A DNA stretch of 12,032 nt, from positions 1 to 12,032 of the forward strand of contig CAAGFS010000117.1 in NCBI GenBank assembly GCA_900769205.1, in the 5' to 3' direction. The first letter of the stretch is position 1; the number at the start of each line of letters is the position of its first letter. The position numbers were made by a program, and so were the translations under genes. The DNA is from Clostridia bacterium (GTDB taxonomy: Bacteria > Bacillota > Clostridia > Christensenellales > CAG-917). The notes below the pieces were generated by a model. The model made no database searches. It saw nothing but the letters and a program-made list of their open reading frames with translations, and was not told the origin of the DNA. Shown piece by piece: positions 1 to 6,043 of this stretch.

Positions 1-5
1 TATAA

Positions 6-14
6 GGGGGGGGG
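6..14. repeat. Nine-base G homopolymer
   Basis: A run of nine G residues lies just beyond the stop codon of the minus-strand hydrolase gene, so it reads as a C run in the 3' trailer of that transcript. It is outside any gene I can see. It could be a natural slippage-prone tract or a read or assembly error near a contig edge. Confidence 0.5.
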
Positions 15-20
15 AGATAA

Positions 21-2036
21 TTATCCGAGTACGTATGCAAACGAGGCGGCGGTGTTTGCGCAAGTTATCATTGTAAACAACAATGTGTTGATGATTGCGC
101 CAAGCCACACGTTGCCCGTTTTTGCCGTCATTCTTCTTGAAATCACCGTGGAGATTGCAAGGATTGGCACCATCGGGATGAGAACTATATATCCAAGCGC
201 CATTTCTTTTTGCCACAACACGCCCGTCGTTGTAAACGTGCCGTATTGAATTGCAATCACCAAAAGCACACCGAAGATGTTGAAGAACACGTTGATAAGA
301 ATGGTTGCCCATTCGGGAAGGTTCTTTGCTCTGAAGCCTTCGTTGAAAAGTGCGCTGACGCTGAAGAATATTCCGAAGAACAGAGCGTATCTCATCATAG
401 TCGGCAACATTTCGACGTTGAAAACTTTGATCGCAAGAGTCCAGATTCTAAAGTCAACCGTCCAGGCTTGCCAGTTGATATAGGTTATGACATAGACGCT
501 TGCCACAACGATTATGCCAAGAAGCAAAGTTTTTGCAAGGCCTACGAAACCGGTTTGAACTTTGCCTGCCGCAAACGGATTTTCCGTGTGCACAACGGCA
601 TTTTCTTTGTATCTGAATCTGTTTGCAACACCGTTGACTGCCCAAAGGAACAGCACGACCGCAAGTGAGAACAACGCGGTGCAGACTGCCCATACGCACA
701 CCCAGTTGGTTGTGTCTTGCGGATACAGTTGCGTGTTGGGGAAGAAGTTTTTGCCAAACTCCGTGCAGATGGGTTCAATCGTAAATCCTGCAAAAAGCGT
801 GACGGCAATTGCTCCCAGCCAGTACGTGAGATGTTTCTGAACGCCTTTGAGGGGTGCGGGTTCGATGGGTTTATTGCCAACCCAGACCATTTCTCCGTTT
901 TCGTTTGCAACTTTTTCACCGACTGCAATGGATTTGAACAATCTTGTTTTGAGAAGGAGTCCGACGAGCGGGAAGATCATTGCGATGATTGCTATGAGTC
1001 CGAGCAGAGAGAATGCTTCTTTGAGCCACCAGGTCTGATTGCTCTCGGAAACGTAGTCGTGTCCGTTCGGCGTTCCGAATGCATTGTAGAAAAAGTTTAC
1101 GACAGCCGCCGCGCCTTCGACGGACTCGTGGTTTTGCGGGTGAACGCCCGCGATTTCGTATATTGCGCGGAAGGTTCCGTCAACCGCCTGACCGTTTTGC
1201 GGAGTCACGAGAGTCGCGCCCGTTGCGCTTTGTTTGTAGATGCCTTTGTTGACGATTGTGTCGTCGGGGGTGAGCCCCAAGAACTTCTTTGCGGTTGTAG
1301 TGTTGAGATAATCTCTTGCAATGGTTCCGCCGTCTTCCTTTGTGGTGAAGAAGAACTCATCGTCTTTTGCCTTGAGAAAACCGACGGAAACGTCTGCGCC
1401 GGCACCCATAAACGAGCTCCAGGCTTGCATCAATCCTGCCGACACGATTCCGACGTTTTTGTCCGCCATAAGAGTTGCGGCGGTCGTATATCCGCCCATC
1501 GAGTGACCCGAGATGCCGATTTTCGACTTATCGACGATGTCGAGATTGTACAAATATTTTGCAGAATCATAAAGACCGTTGGTTGCCATCATCGCGTTCT
1601 GCGTGCCACTGTTGCCGTAGTTTCCGTGACCTTCGCGGTCAACCGTAAGAACGATAAATCCGCGTCTTGCAAGCTCGATTGCGTTTTGCAGTTGCATCTC
1701 GCGGTTGTTGAGATATCCGTGCGTCAAAACGACTGCGGGGAGCGGATTTTCGGCACTTGCGTCTTTCGGGACGAAAAGAATGCCCGATACGACCTTGCCT
1801 TTTACATCCGTCGGCGTTTCAACGGGATTGCCTTCGCCGTCAACGGAAGATACCGTGATCGTTCCCGTGTTGGTTGCGTCTCTCAAATCCGTGACCGTGA
1901 CGGAAAAACCGTCGGACTGGACGCAAGACGCACAGAAACTGCTTACGAAAATAACGAGCAAACACACGACAAGAAAAATCAAATTGACTTTGTTCTTCTT
2001 GCAGAATGTCACAATGCTGTTTTTTACGTATTCCAT
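21..2036 (-). CDS. Alpha/beta-hydrolase fused to a polytopic membrane domain
   Basis: This 671-residue protein has an N-terminal membrane anchor (about residues 17-36) followed by an alpha/beta-hydrolase domain (about 75-325), which should lie outside the membrane if the anchor is N-in. Visible hydrolase marks are an oxyanion-type HGY at 106-108, VDREGHG at 132-138, and the nucleophile elbow GHSMGG at 177-182 with Ser179. A catalytic His is probably H303 or H299 (HPQNH). The acidic residue cannot be assigned by eye. After residue 340 come about eight hydrophobic segments, near 342-362, 404-422, 446-468, 500-520, 547-564, 578-597, 615-632 and 644-666. The start is set by an AAGGAGG site five bases upstream; longer in-frame starts would fall at or before the predicted transcript start. 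The substrate is unknown: esterase, peptidase or acyl-transfer chemistry are all possible. It is divergent from a PocR/AraC regulator, which may control it. Confidence 0.85.
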   Translation of the reverse strand: MEYVKNSIVTFCKKNKVNLIFLVVCLLVIFVSSFCASCVQSDGFSVTVTDLRDATNTGTITVSSVDGEGNPVETPTDVKGKVVSGILFVPKDASAENPLPAVVLTHGYLNNREMQLQNAIELARRGFIVLTVDREGHGNYGNSGTQNAMMATNGLYDSAKYLYNLDIVDKSKIGISGHSMGGYTTAATLMADKNVGIVSAGLMQAWSSFMGAGADVSVGFLKAKDDEFFFTTKEDGGTIARDYLNTTTAKKFLGLTPDDTIVNKGIYKQSATGATLVTPQNGQAVDGTFRAIYEIAGVHPQNHESVEGAAAVVNFFYNAFGTPNGHDYVSESNQTWWLKEAFSLLGLIAIIAMIFPLVGLLLKTRLFKSIAVGEKVANENGEMVWVGNKPIEPAPLKGVQKHLTYWLGAIAVTLFAGFTIEPICTEFGKNFFPNTQLYPQDTTNWVCVWAVCTALFSLAVVLFLWAVNGVANRFRYKENAVVHTENPFAAGKVQTGFVGLAKTLLLGIIVVASVYVITYINWQAWTVDFRIWTLAIKVFNVEMLPTMMRYALFFGIFFSVSALFNEGFRAKNLPEWATILINVFFNIFGVLLVIAIQYGTFTTTGVLWQKEMALGYIVLIPMVPILAISTVISRRMTAKTGNVWLGAIINTLLFTMITCANTAASFAYVLG

Positions 2037-2041
2037 AATTG

Positions 2042-2048
2042 CCTCCTT
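2042..2048 (-). promoter_or_regulatory. Ribosome binding site deciding the hydrolase start
   Basis: On the minus strand AAGGAGG is followed by five bases and ATG at 2036. This near-perfect site selects the start at 2036 over two in-frame ATG codons further upstream (at 2102 and 2075), which have no comparable site. Confidence 0.8.
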
Positions 2049-2106
2049 GTCATATATATTTGGTTTTTTTTTCATAGAAAGATTACGGGGTATTCCCATC
2101 ACATTT

Positions 2107-2135
2107 AATATACAATTTGCTCAATATCTTTTCAA
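2107..2135 (-). promoter_or_regulatory. Predicted sigma-A promoter of the hydrolase gene
   Basis: Reading the minus strand, TTGAAA (2135-2130) is followed by a 17-base spacer and TATATT (2112-2107). Transcription would start near 2100, giving a leader of about 64 bases before the hydrolase ATG. The -35 hexamer directly abuts the -35 hexamer of the divergent regulator promoter. Confidence 0.6.
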
Positions 2136-2164
2136 TTGACAAAACTGATATATAGGTGTATTAT
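2136..2164 (+). promoter_or_regulatory. Predicted sigma-A promoter of the PocR/AraC regulator gene
   Basis: A consensus TTGACA (2136-2141), a 17-base spacer and TATTAT (2159-2164) give a predicted start near 2171, about 40 bases before the regulator ATG at 2211. A longer reading frame that begins inside this promoter is therefore unlikely to be translated in full. Confidence 0.7.
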
Positions 2165-2166
2165 TC

Positions 2167-2195
2167 TATTGTACAAATATGACGACATATTGTAC
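2167..2195. promoter_or_regulatory. Candidate operator: 21-bp-spaced direct repeat and dyad
   Basis: The octamer TATTGTAC occurs at 2167-2174 and again at 2188-2195, exactly 21 bp apart, which is two helical turns. The same stretch forms an imperfect dyad: GTACAAATATG (2171-2181) and CATATTGTAC (2186-2195) are complementary apart from one extra base. It lies at the predicted transcript start of the regulator gene. AraC-family proteins often bind direct repeats spaced by about two turns, so autoregulation by the adjacent regulator is plausible; a leader-RNA hairpin is the alternative. Confidence 0.4.
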
Positions 2196-2210
2196 GATAA
2201 TGGTGAATAT

Positions 2211-3065
2211 ATGGGCAGATTCGAAGATTGTATAGACATCGTAAAATTTAGAGAAGGATTGAAGTTTGTGTCGCTCGCAACCGGAATATCCATCAGCGTG
2301 ATCGATCCGCTCGGAAACGTTATTATTTATCCGATGAACGAATCGTCGTTCTGCGTTGAAGCAAGAAAGGATAAAGACGTTGCCGAAAAATGCGTCAACT
2401 GTATAGTGCATTCTGCGATAGCGGCAGCAAAAAAGAAGGGGACCGAGTATTTCAAGTGCCCGTACGGGCTTTTGGAGTTTGTGGTGCCGGTGTTCATCAA
2501 CGGGGAATACGTAGCCGCGGTTTGCGGGGGAGAGGTTGTGGCGGACGGAATCGATAAAAGCGCAAACTACTCATATCCGCAAGAAAAATACGATGAAAAA
2601 CTGCAATCGCATTATGAAAACCTTCGCCATATAACGTCTGACAGATATTTTGCAGCAACACAACTGATAGAAATGCTTGTGACGAATCTGTACAGCATAG
2701 ACGCGATGTTAAAAATAGCAGGGAACAATCTCGACACAAGCAAAGTCGATCCGCGCATAAAAGATGCCGTTGAGTATATTCACAACAATTATGCAAGCAA
2801 AATCACCGTTGCTTTGCTTGCAGACAAGTGTTGCCTGAGCGAAAACTATTTTTCAAAGATGTTTTCTCGAGCGATGAAAACAAGCGCGACGGACTACCTT
2901 ATGAGCTATCGTATTCAAACGGCCAAAGAGCATCTTGCTCAAAGCGATTTCAAAGTGAACAAAATTGCCGAGTTGGTGGGATTTGAAGATCCTGCGTACT
3001 TTCATCGTATTTTCAAAAAATATACGGGAACGACTCCAAGCGGATTCCGCAATTTCGGAAAGTGA
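2211..3065 (+). CDS. PocR-domain AraC-family transcriptional regulator
   Basis: This 284-residue protein carries an N-terminal PocR-type sensory domain (about 10-112) and a C-terminal AraC/XylS DNA-binding domain with two helix-turn-helix motifs (about 182-281). PocR features seen are VIDPLGNVI (30-38), cysteines C48, C61, C64 and C83 in the usual spread, and a VVPVFINGEYVAAVCGGEV stretch at 91-109. In the AraC part, helix one is around IKDAVEYIHNNYASKITVALLA and the second motif ends with GFEDPAYFHRIFKKYTGTTP. PocR domains bind small organic ligands, and the cysteines may hold a metal or ligand; the ligand here is unknown. The ATG at 2211 is preceded by a modest GGTGA. It is chosen because a strong promoter lies between it and the more upstream in-frame ATG. 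The likely targets are its own gene and the divergent hydrolase gene. Confidence 0.88.
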   Translation: MGRFEDCIDIVKFREGLKFVSLATGISISVIDPLGNVIIYPMNESSFCVEARKDKDVAEKCVNCIVHSAIAAAKKKGTEYFKCPYGLLEFVVPVFINGEYVAAVCGGEVVADGIDKSANYSYPQEKYDEKLQSHYENLRHITSDRYFAATQLIEMLVTNLYSIDAMLKIAGNNLDTSKVDPRIKDAVEYIHNNYASKITVALLADKCCLSENYFSKMFSRAMKTSATDYLMSYRIQTAKEHLAQSDFKVNKIAELVGFEDPAYFHRIFKKYTGTTPSGFRNFGK

Positions 3066-3167
3066 ATTGCTTTTGACGCACCGACTTATTGCGCTAAGGT
3101 TAATTATAGAATATATATTATATTACAAAAAAATATTATCAAAATAATGGCAGTATGAAAAAATCTG

Positions 3168-3195
3168 TTGCAATCGAGATATAATATGGTATAAT
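3168..3195 (+). promoter_or_regulatory. Predicted ssrA promoter with extended -10
   Basis: TTGCAA (3168-3173) is followed by 16 bases and a perfect TATAAT (3190-3195) preceded by TGG, an extended -10 element. A second TATAAT lies at 3180-3185. Initiation near 3202 would give a precursor about 30 bases longer at the 5' end than mature tmRNA, consistent with RNase P trimming. Confidence 0.65.
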
Positions 3196-3231
3196 CAAAA
3201 CACCAAAATGCGTTTGATTGTTGCGCGATTT

Positions 3232-3598
3232 GGGGGTGTTTTTTGGATTCGACACTCAGTTTTAGGCGGTATAAGCACGTCGTAGGCTCGGCTACGTCAT
3301 CAACGGAAATTAAAATTAAATGCAAAAAACAATCAAAAGAGCTCCACAATGGAGTTCGCTCTTGCTGCGTAATTAACCTGTAGCACGTCGCCCCGAGGTT
3401 TTCTGTTCCCTTGGCAAGCGGCGTCAGAAAAACAGACAACGCGACTTGATTGCTCGGTAGAGTCGTTGTCATCACGAGCTTATCAAACGGCGGTTTGCAA
3501 ATGAACCAAAGGGCGAAACATTCAATCATTTGCTAAACGTGTAGAAAGTGCCGAAGACGGCTGTTTGGACCGGGGTTCAAATCCCCGCATCTCCACCA
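3232..3598 (+). ncRNA. ssrA: Transfer-messenger RNA (tmRNA)
   Basis: This is a one-piece tmRNA of about 367 nt that rescues stalled ribosomes together with SmpB. The 5' end GGGGGTG pairs with CATCTCC near the 3' end (3588-3594; two G-U pairs), followed by the discriminator A and an encoded CCA. The conserved GGATTCGAC follows the 5' acceptor strand, and the T arm is CGGGG-TTCAAAT-CCCCG. The tag reading frame begins at the resume codon GCA (3322-3324) and ends at TAA (3370-3372), coding AKNNQKSSTMEFALAA, with a terminal ALAA degradation signal. Within it CTCCA and TGGAG form a hairpin, and AAGAGC/GCTCTT extends it. The tag is longer than the ten coded residues of E. coli. The gene has its own promoter and terminator and is not linked to smpB here. 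Confidence 0.95.
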
Positions 3599-3602
3599 CC
3601 GA

Positions 3603-3649
3603 GAACACAAGTCGAACCCCTATAGTTCGGTTTGTGTTCTTTTATTTTT
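3603..3649 (+). terminator. Intrinsic terminator of ssrA
   Basis: GAACACAA (3603-3610) pairs with TTGTGTTC (3632-3639), and CGAAC (3613-3617) with GTTCG (3625-3629). Two G-U pairs between them make a continuous 15-bp stem with a seven-base loop. It is followed by TTTTATTTTT. Confidence 0.9.
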
Positions 3650-3697
3650 CCTACTAGACAGTATGCGTATGCGCTAATTTTGCAGTTGAACGGAGAG

Positions 3698-3787
3698 TGA
3701 CGAAAAAGTCCCGTAAACTTGTCGTAAAAAGGGATGGTCGTTTGTTTTTCGTATAATATAAGATCCAGACTTTCGTCAGGGACTTTT
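3698..3787 (+). repeat. Two mutually exclusive complementary segment pairs
   Basis: TGACGAAA (3698-3705) is complementary to TTTCGTCA (3771-3778), and the overlapping AAAAGTCCC (3704-3712) is complementary to GGGACTTTT (3779-3787). The order is A-B-A'-B', so the two helices cannot nest: they would form a pseudoknot or two alternative hairpins. A TATAAT lies between the arms. The function is unknown; a recombinase or protein site in DNA is also possible. Confidence 0.4.
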
Positions 3788-3856
3788 GTTATATTGCTGC
3801 TGTTTTCATTGTTTTTTTACTATTCAACGGTGTTCGTGAAAAAAGAGCAGGGCACT

Positions 3857-3979
3857 ATGGACGGAAAGAAACGTGAAGAAAGATACAATCTTATGAATTG
3901 CAAGACTTGTAAGGAGCGTTTCTCCACAGACTGTTTTTCTGACTATGTCCCCGACTATTCGGTGGATTTTTACGTCTAG
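3857..3979 (+). CDS. Doubtful 40-residue cysteine-containing reading frame
   Basis: The frame begins MDGKKREERYNLMNC and has a CKTC pair followed by a third cysteine in a short acidic, tyrosine-rich tail. It resembles no family I know. Its ribosome site is weak (GCAGGG eight to three bases before ATG). An upstream in-frame ATG at 3734 would add a hydrophobic segment and give 81 residues, but has almost no room for a ribosome site. It could be a small real gene or a decayed fragment, and chance is the simplest explanation. Confidence 0.2.
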   Translation: MDGKKREERYNLMNCKTCKERFSTDCFSDYVPDYSVDFYV

Positions 3980-3993
3980 ACAAATCGAATGTA

Positions 3994-4049
3994 GCGATTG
4001 TAAGCGGATGACGTATTTTCCGCGGCAACCGCTTGTAAAAGAAAATCGC
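3994..4049. repeat. Nested inverted repeat at the kinase gene 3' end
   Basis: GCGATT (3994-3999) pairs with AATCGC (4044-4049), and inside it AAGCGG (4002-4007) pairs with CCGCTT (4029-4034) around a 21-base loop. It starts one base past the stop codon of the minus-strand kinase gene. No T-rich run follows on the minus strand, so it is at best a weak terminator or an RNA 3'-end stabilising structure. Confidence 0.3.
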
Positions 4050-4050
4050 G

Positions 4051-4890
4051 TTAATCCGCTTGCTTTTTGGCAAATTGCGATATGAGAGAGGGCAGGCATT
4101 TTTCAAAGCAAACGCCGTACCAATGCGACGGCGGAGTTTCGGTTATACACTCGACGATGAAGTCTGCGGCGATTTTCGCGCAATCGTACAACGAGTTTCC
4201 TTTCATATACGCACCCACAAACGCCGATGCGAATACGTCGCCCGTGCCGTGACAACTGCGGTCGAGTTTCTCATGGCGATAGTAGGCCGTTTTCCCGTCT
4301 TGATAAATCACTACGCCCGTTGTGGACGGCTCGTAGTTCACGCCCGTCAATACGACTGATTTTGCGCCTATATCCGTCAGTTTTTGCAAAAGTCCGTCAA
4401 CGTATTTTTGATCGTAAGTTTCTTTATATTCTTCGCCCGTCAAAAAGCATGCTTCGGTGATATTTGGCAATATAACGTCCGCTTGCGAGCATAAATCTTT
4501 CATTGCGTCCACAAAATCCGCATCGAACGCAGGATAGAGTTTTCCGTTGTCCGCCATTGCCGGATCGACGATTTTCGGCGCGCCGCTTGCAAGGCAGCTT
4601 TTTATAATGTCTTCGACGTATTCGATTTGCTTTGCGCTTGCAAGATATCCCGTGTATATGCCGTCGAAAAGCAAATTTTCTTTTTGCCAGTGCTTGCGTA
4701 TGGACGGAATATCGTCGGTGAGGTCGCGGCAGGTGTAGCCCGAAAAACCGCAGGTGTGCGTAGATAAAATCGCAGCAGGAAGAATTGCCGTTTCTATTCC
4801 GCATGCGGAAATAATAGGAAGGGCAACCGTCAAAGAGCATTGTCCCACGCACGATACGTCTTGTATTGTCAAAATACGCTTGTATTCCAT
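4051..4890 (-). CDS. pdxK: Pyridoxal/pyridoxamine kinase
   Basis: This 279-residue protein of the PfkB/ribokinase superfamily, PdxK/PdxY branch, phosphorylates pyridoxal, pyridoxamine or pyridoxine with ATP in the cytoplasm, salvaging vitamin B6 to its 5'-phosphate. Visible motifs are the N-terminal TIQDVSCVGQCSL (8-20), DPAMADNGKLY (109-119) typical of pyridoxal kinases, LPNITEA (141-147), VVLTGV (179-184) and the anion-hole/catalytic HGTGDVF (214-220) with D218 as the likely base. The length is normal for the family. The start at 4890 is supported by AGGAG eight bases upstream; a longer in-frame start at 4935 lacks such a site. It stands alone, divergent from the phosphate operon, and no B6 gene neighbour is visible. 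Preference among the three B6 vitamers cannot be read from sequence. Confidence 0.9.
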   Translation of the reverse strand: MEYKRILTIQDVSCVGQCSLTVALPIISACGIETAILPAAILSTHTCGFSGYTCRDLTDDIPSIRKHWQKENLLFDGIYTGYLASAKQIEYVEDIIKSCLASGAPKIVDPAMADNGKLYPAFDADFVDAMKDLCSQADVILPNITEACFLTGEEYKETYDQKYVDGLLQKLTDIGAKSVVLTGVNYEPSTTGVVIYQDGKTAYYRHEKLDRSCHGTGDVFASAFVGAYMKGNSLYDCAKIAADFIVECITETPPSHWYGVCFEKCLPSLISQFAKKQAD

Positions 4891-4898
4891 TTTTATTT

Positions 4899-4903
4899 CT
4901 CCT
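4899..4903 (-). promoter_or_regulatory. Ribosome binding site deciding the kinase start
   Basis: AGGAG on the minus strand with an eight-base spacer to ATG at 4890 supports the 279-residue form over a version 15 residues longer. Confidence 0.7.
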
Positions 4904-4994
4904 GTTAAAAAGCATTGAGCTTTTCTATTGTACATTTATAAATATCCGTCTACGATTGCGCCGTGTCAAATATTTTCGCACAACTTTTTTGCGG

Positions 4995-5022
4995 TTTACA
5001 AAAACTTTACAAACCCTTTACA
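4995..5022 (+). promoter_or_regulatory. Pho box: three TTTACA direct repeats
   Basis: Exact TTTACA hexamers start at 4995, 5006 and 5017, an unbroken 11-bp period, and each is followed by A. This matches the known PhoB/PhoP site layout (Bacillus TT-ACA repeats, about 11 bp apart). It lies 68 bp before pstS, within an operon that encodes its own PhoB/PhoR pair, so activation under phosphate limitation is the natural reading. A fourth repeat at 4984 or 5028 is not recognisable. Confidence 0.85.
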
Positions 5023-5054
5023 AGTTTCGGGCTGTTTTGCGAAAAAGAAACCGC

Positions 5055-5060
5055 TATGAT
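5055..5060 (+). promoter_or_regulatory. Candidate -10 element of the pst-pho operon
   Basis: TATGAT lies 32 bases after the last Pho repeat and 30 bases before the pstS ATG, with no good -35 hexamer in front. A missing -35 is usual for promoters that depend on a bound Pho regulator. The start would be near 5067. Confidence 0.5.
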
Positions 5061-5090
5061 GTGATTGCAAACTTAAAAAGGAGCAGTTTT

Positions 5091-6041
5091 ATGAAAAAAT
5101 CGATCTTTATTACAATAGCAATCGCACTTGTGGCAATCACGGCAATTTCGCTTGTCGCGTGCAACGCAGGCTTCAATCCCGACAAAAATATCACCGTCAT
5201 CGCAAGAGAGCAGAGCAGTGGCACTCGCGAGGCGTTCGACAAGGTCGTCACGGACGGCAATCACTTTTTGAACGAAAAGGATGCGGACGGCAAGACCGTG
5301 TTCCTCACAACGTCCAAAGCAAACGTGCAAAGCAAAACGGGTATGGTGCTTTCCGCAGTGCAATCGGACAAGCAAGCAATCGGCTATGTATCTCTCGGCT
5401 CGGTTGACAGCTCCGTCAAAGTCGTCAAAGTCGAAGGCATAACCCCCGGCAAAGAAACCGTGTTGAACGGAACTTACGCAATCCAACGCCCGTTTGTCGT
5501 GATGACAAGCAATAAGCAAGCGTTGAGCGCAAGAGTGGACGACTTTATGAAATATCTCAAGAGCGACGCACTTGAAGCGATTTGCAACAGCGACGACGTC
5601 GGCACGATATTCCTTCGCGACGGCGACAAGAGAGCAAACGCAGGCAAAGACGCAATCGCAGTCGGAACTTTCCAAAAGCAATCCGCTCTTCCTGTCGGCG
5701 ACAAAATCGTCGTGCGCGGCTCGACTTCTATGGAAAAACTTATCAATGCTGCGGCAAAAGCGTATGCTGCGCTCTATGACGCAAACGCAAGCGATTTGTT
5801 TGATATCCAACTCGAAGGTTCGTCCGTCGGTCGCAAGGCGGTTGAGAACGACAACAGCGGCAACGTGATAGGTCTTTCCTCCGCGGCGGTTGACAAAGAC
5901 GGCATTGACAGTTTCAACGTGTGCCTCGACGCAGTTGCGGTCATCGTAAACAAGGACAATACGAGCGTTGACGACCTCACTCTCGAACAACTCTTCAAAA
6001 TCTATACCGGCGAAATCACCAAATTCAGTCAACTCGGCTAA
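5091..6041 (+). CDS. pstS: Phosphate-binding lipoprotein PstS, circularly permuted
   Basis: This 316-residue protein is the extracytoplasmic binding component of the Pst phosphate ABC importer. A signal peptide ends in the lipobox LVAC, with Cys24 as the lipidation site. The phosphate-binding motifs are present but in swapped order. Residues 34-163 carry what is normally the second half: ITVIAREQSSGTREAF (34-49), AIGYVSLGSVDSSVK (96-110), the RPFVVMT strand and DFMKYLKSDALEAI. After a linker (about 165-203), residues 205-316 carry what is normally the first half: VVRGSTSMEKL (207-217), EGSSVGRKA (242-250), IGLSSAAV (260-267), LDAVAVIVNKDN (279-290), LTLEQL (296-301) and the final YTGEITKFSQLG, where the chain stops. 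AAGGAG sits seven bases before ATG, and the Pho box lies upstream. The two-base gap to the permease gene suggests translational coupling. Confidence 0.92.
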   Translation: MKKSIFITIAIALVAITAISLVACNAGFNPDKNITVIAREQSSGTREAFDKVVTDGNHFLNEKDADGKTVFLTTSKANVQSKTGMVLSAVQSDKQAIGYVSLGSVDSSVKVVKVEGITPGKETVLNGTYAIQRPFVVMTSNKQALSARVDDFMKYLKSDALEAICNSDDVGTIFLRDGDKRANAGKDAIAVGTFQKQSALPVGDKIVVRGSTSMEKLINAAAKAYAALYDANASDLFDIQLEGSSVGRKAVENDNSGNVIGLSSAAVDKDGIDSFNVCLDAVAVIVNKDNTSVDDLTLEQLFKIYTGEITKFSQLG

Positions 6042-6043
6042 TT

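Larger units (their letters stand above)
3650..4050. other. Intergenic stretch between ssrA and the pyridoxal kinase gene
   Basis: About 400 bp hold no gene I can firmly support. Contents seen are a TATAAT at 3752-3757 without a convincing -35, a pair of criss-cross complementary segments (3698-3787), one weak small reading frame (3857-3979), and a nested inverted repeat next to the kinase stop codon (3994-4049). The 3' end of ssrA is a frequent integration target in bacteria, but no integrase and no second copy of the ssrA tail are present. Confidence 0.6.

Noticed and set aside
717..2108. 463-codon plus-strand open frame opposite the hydrolase gene
   Set aside because: It is antisense to a gene with clear hydrolase motifs and membrane helices. 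Its translation is cysteine/arginine-rich with no domain pattern, and it has no ribosome site.
3104..3529. Minus-strand open frame over ssrA
   Set aside because: It lies across the tmRNA and its promoter, which are structurally certain.
3541..3650. Integration of a mobile element at the ssrA 3' end
   Set aside because: No integrase gene and no repeated copy of the ssrA tail occur in the window; only the intact tmRNA end and its terminator are seen.
4908..4924. AAAAGC/GCTTTT small hairpin upstream of the kinase ribosome site
   Set aside because: The stem is short and mostly A-T, and it overlaps the uncertain transcript start, so no regulatory role can be supported.
4935..4969. TTGACA (4969-4964) and TATAAA (4940-4935) on the minus strand as a kinase promoter
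   Set aside because: The spacer would be 23 bases, too long for a sigma-A promoter. The alternative -10 TACAAT (4932-4927) has no matching -35, so the kinase promoter remains unassigned.
5073..6032. 319-codon minus-strand open frame opposite pstS
   Set aside because: It is a shadow of pstS codon usage; the translation is low-complexity and cysteine/valine-rich, with no motif.
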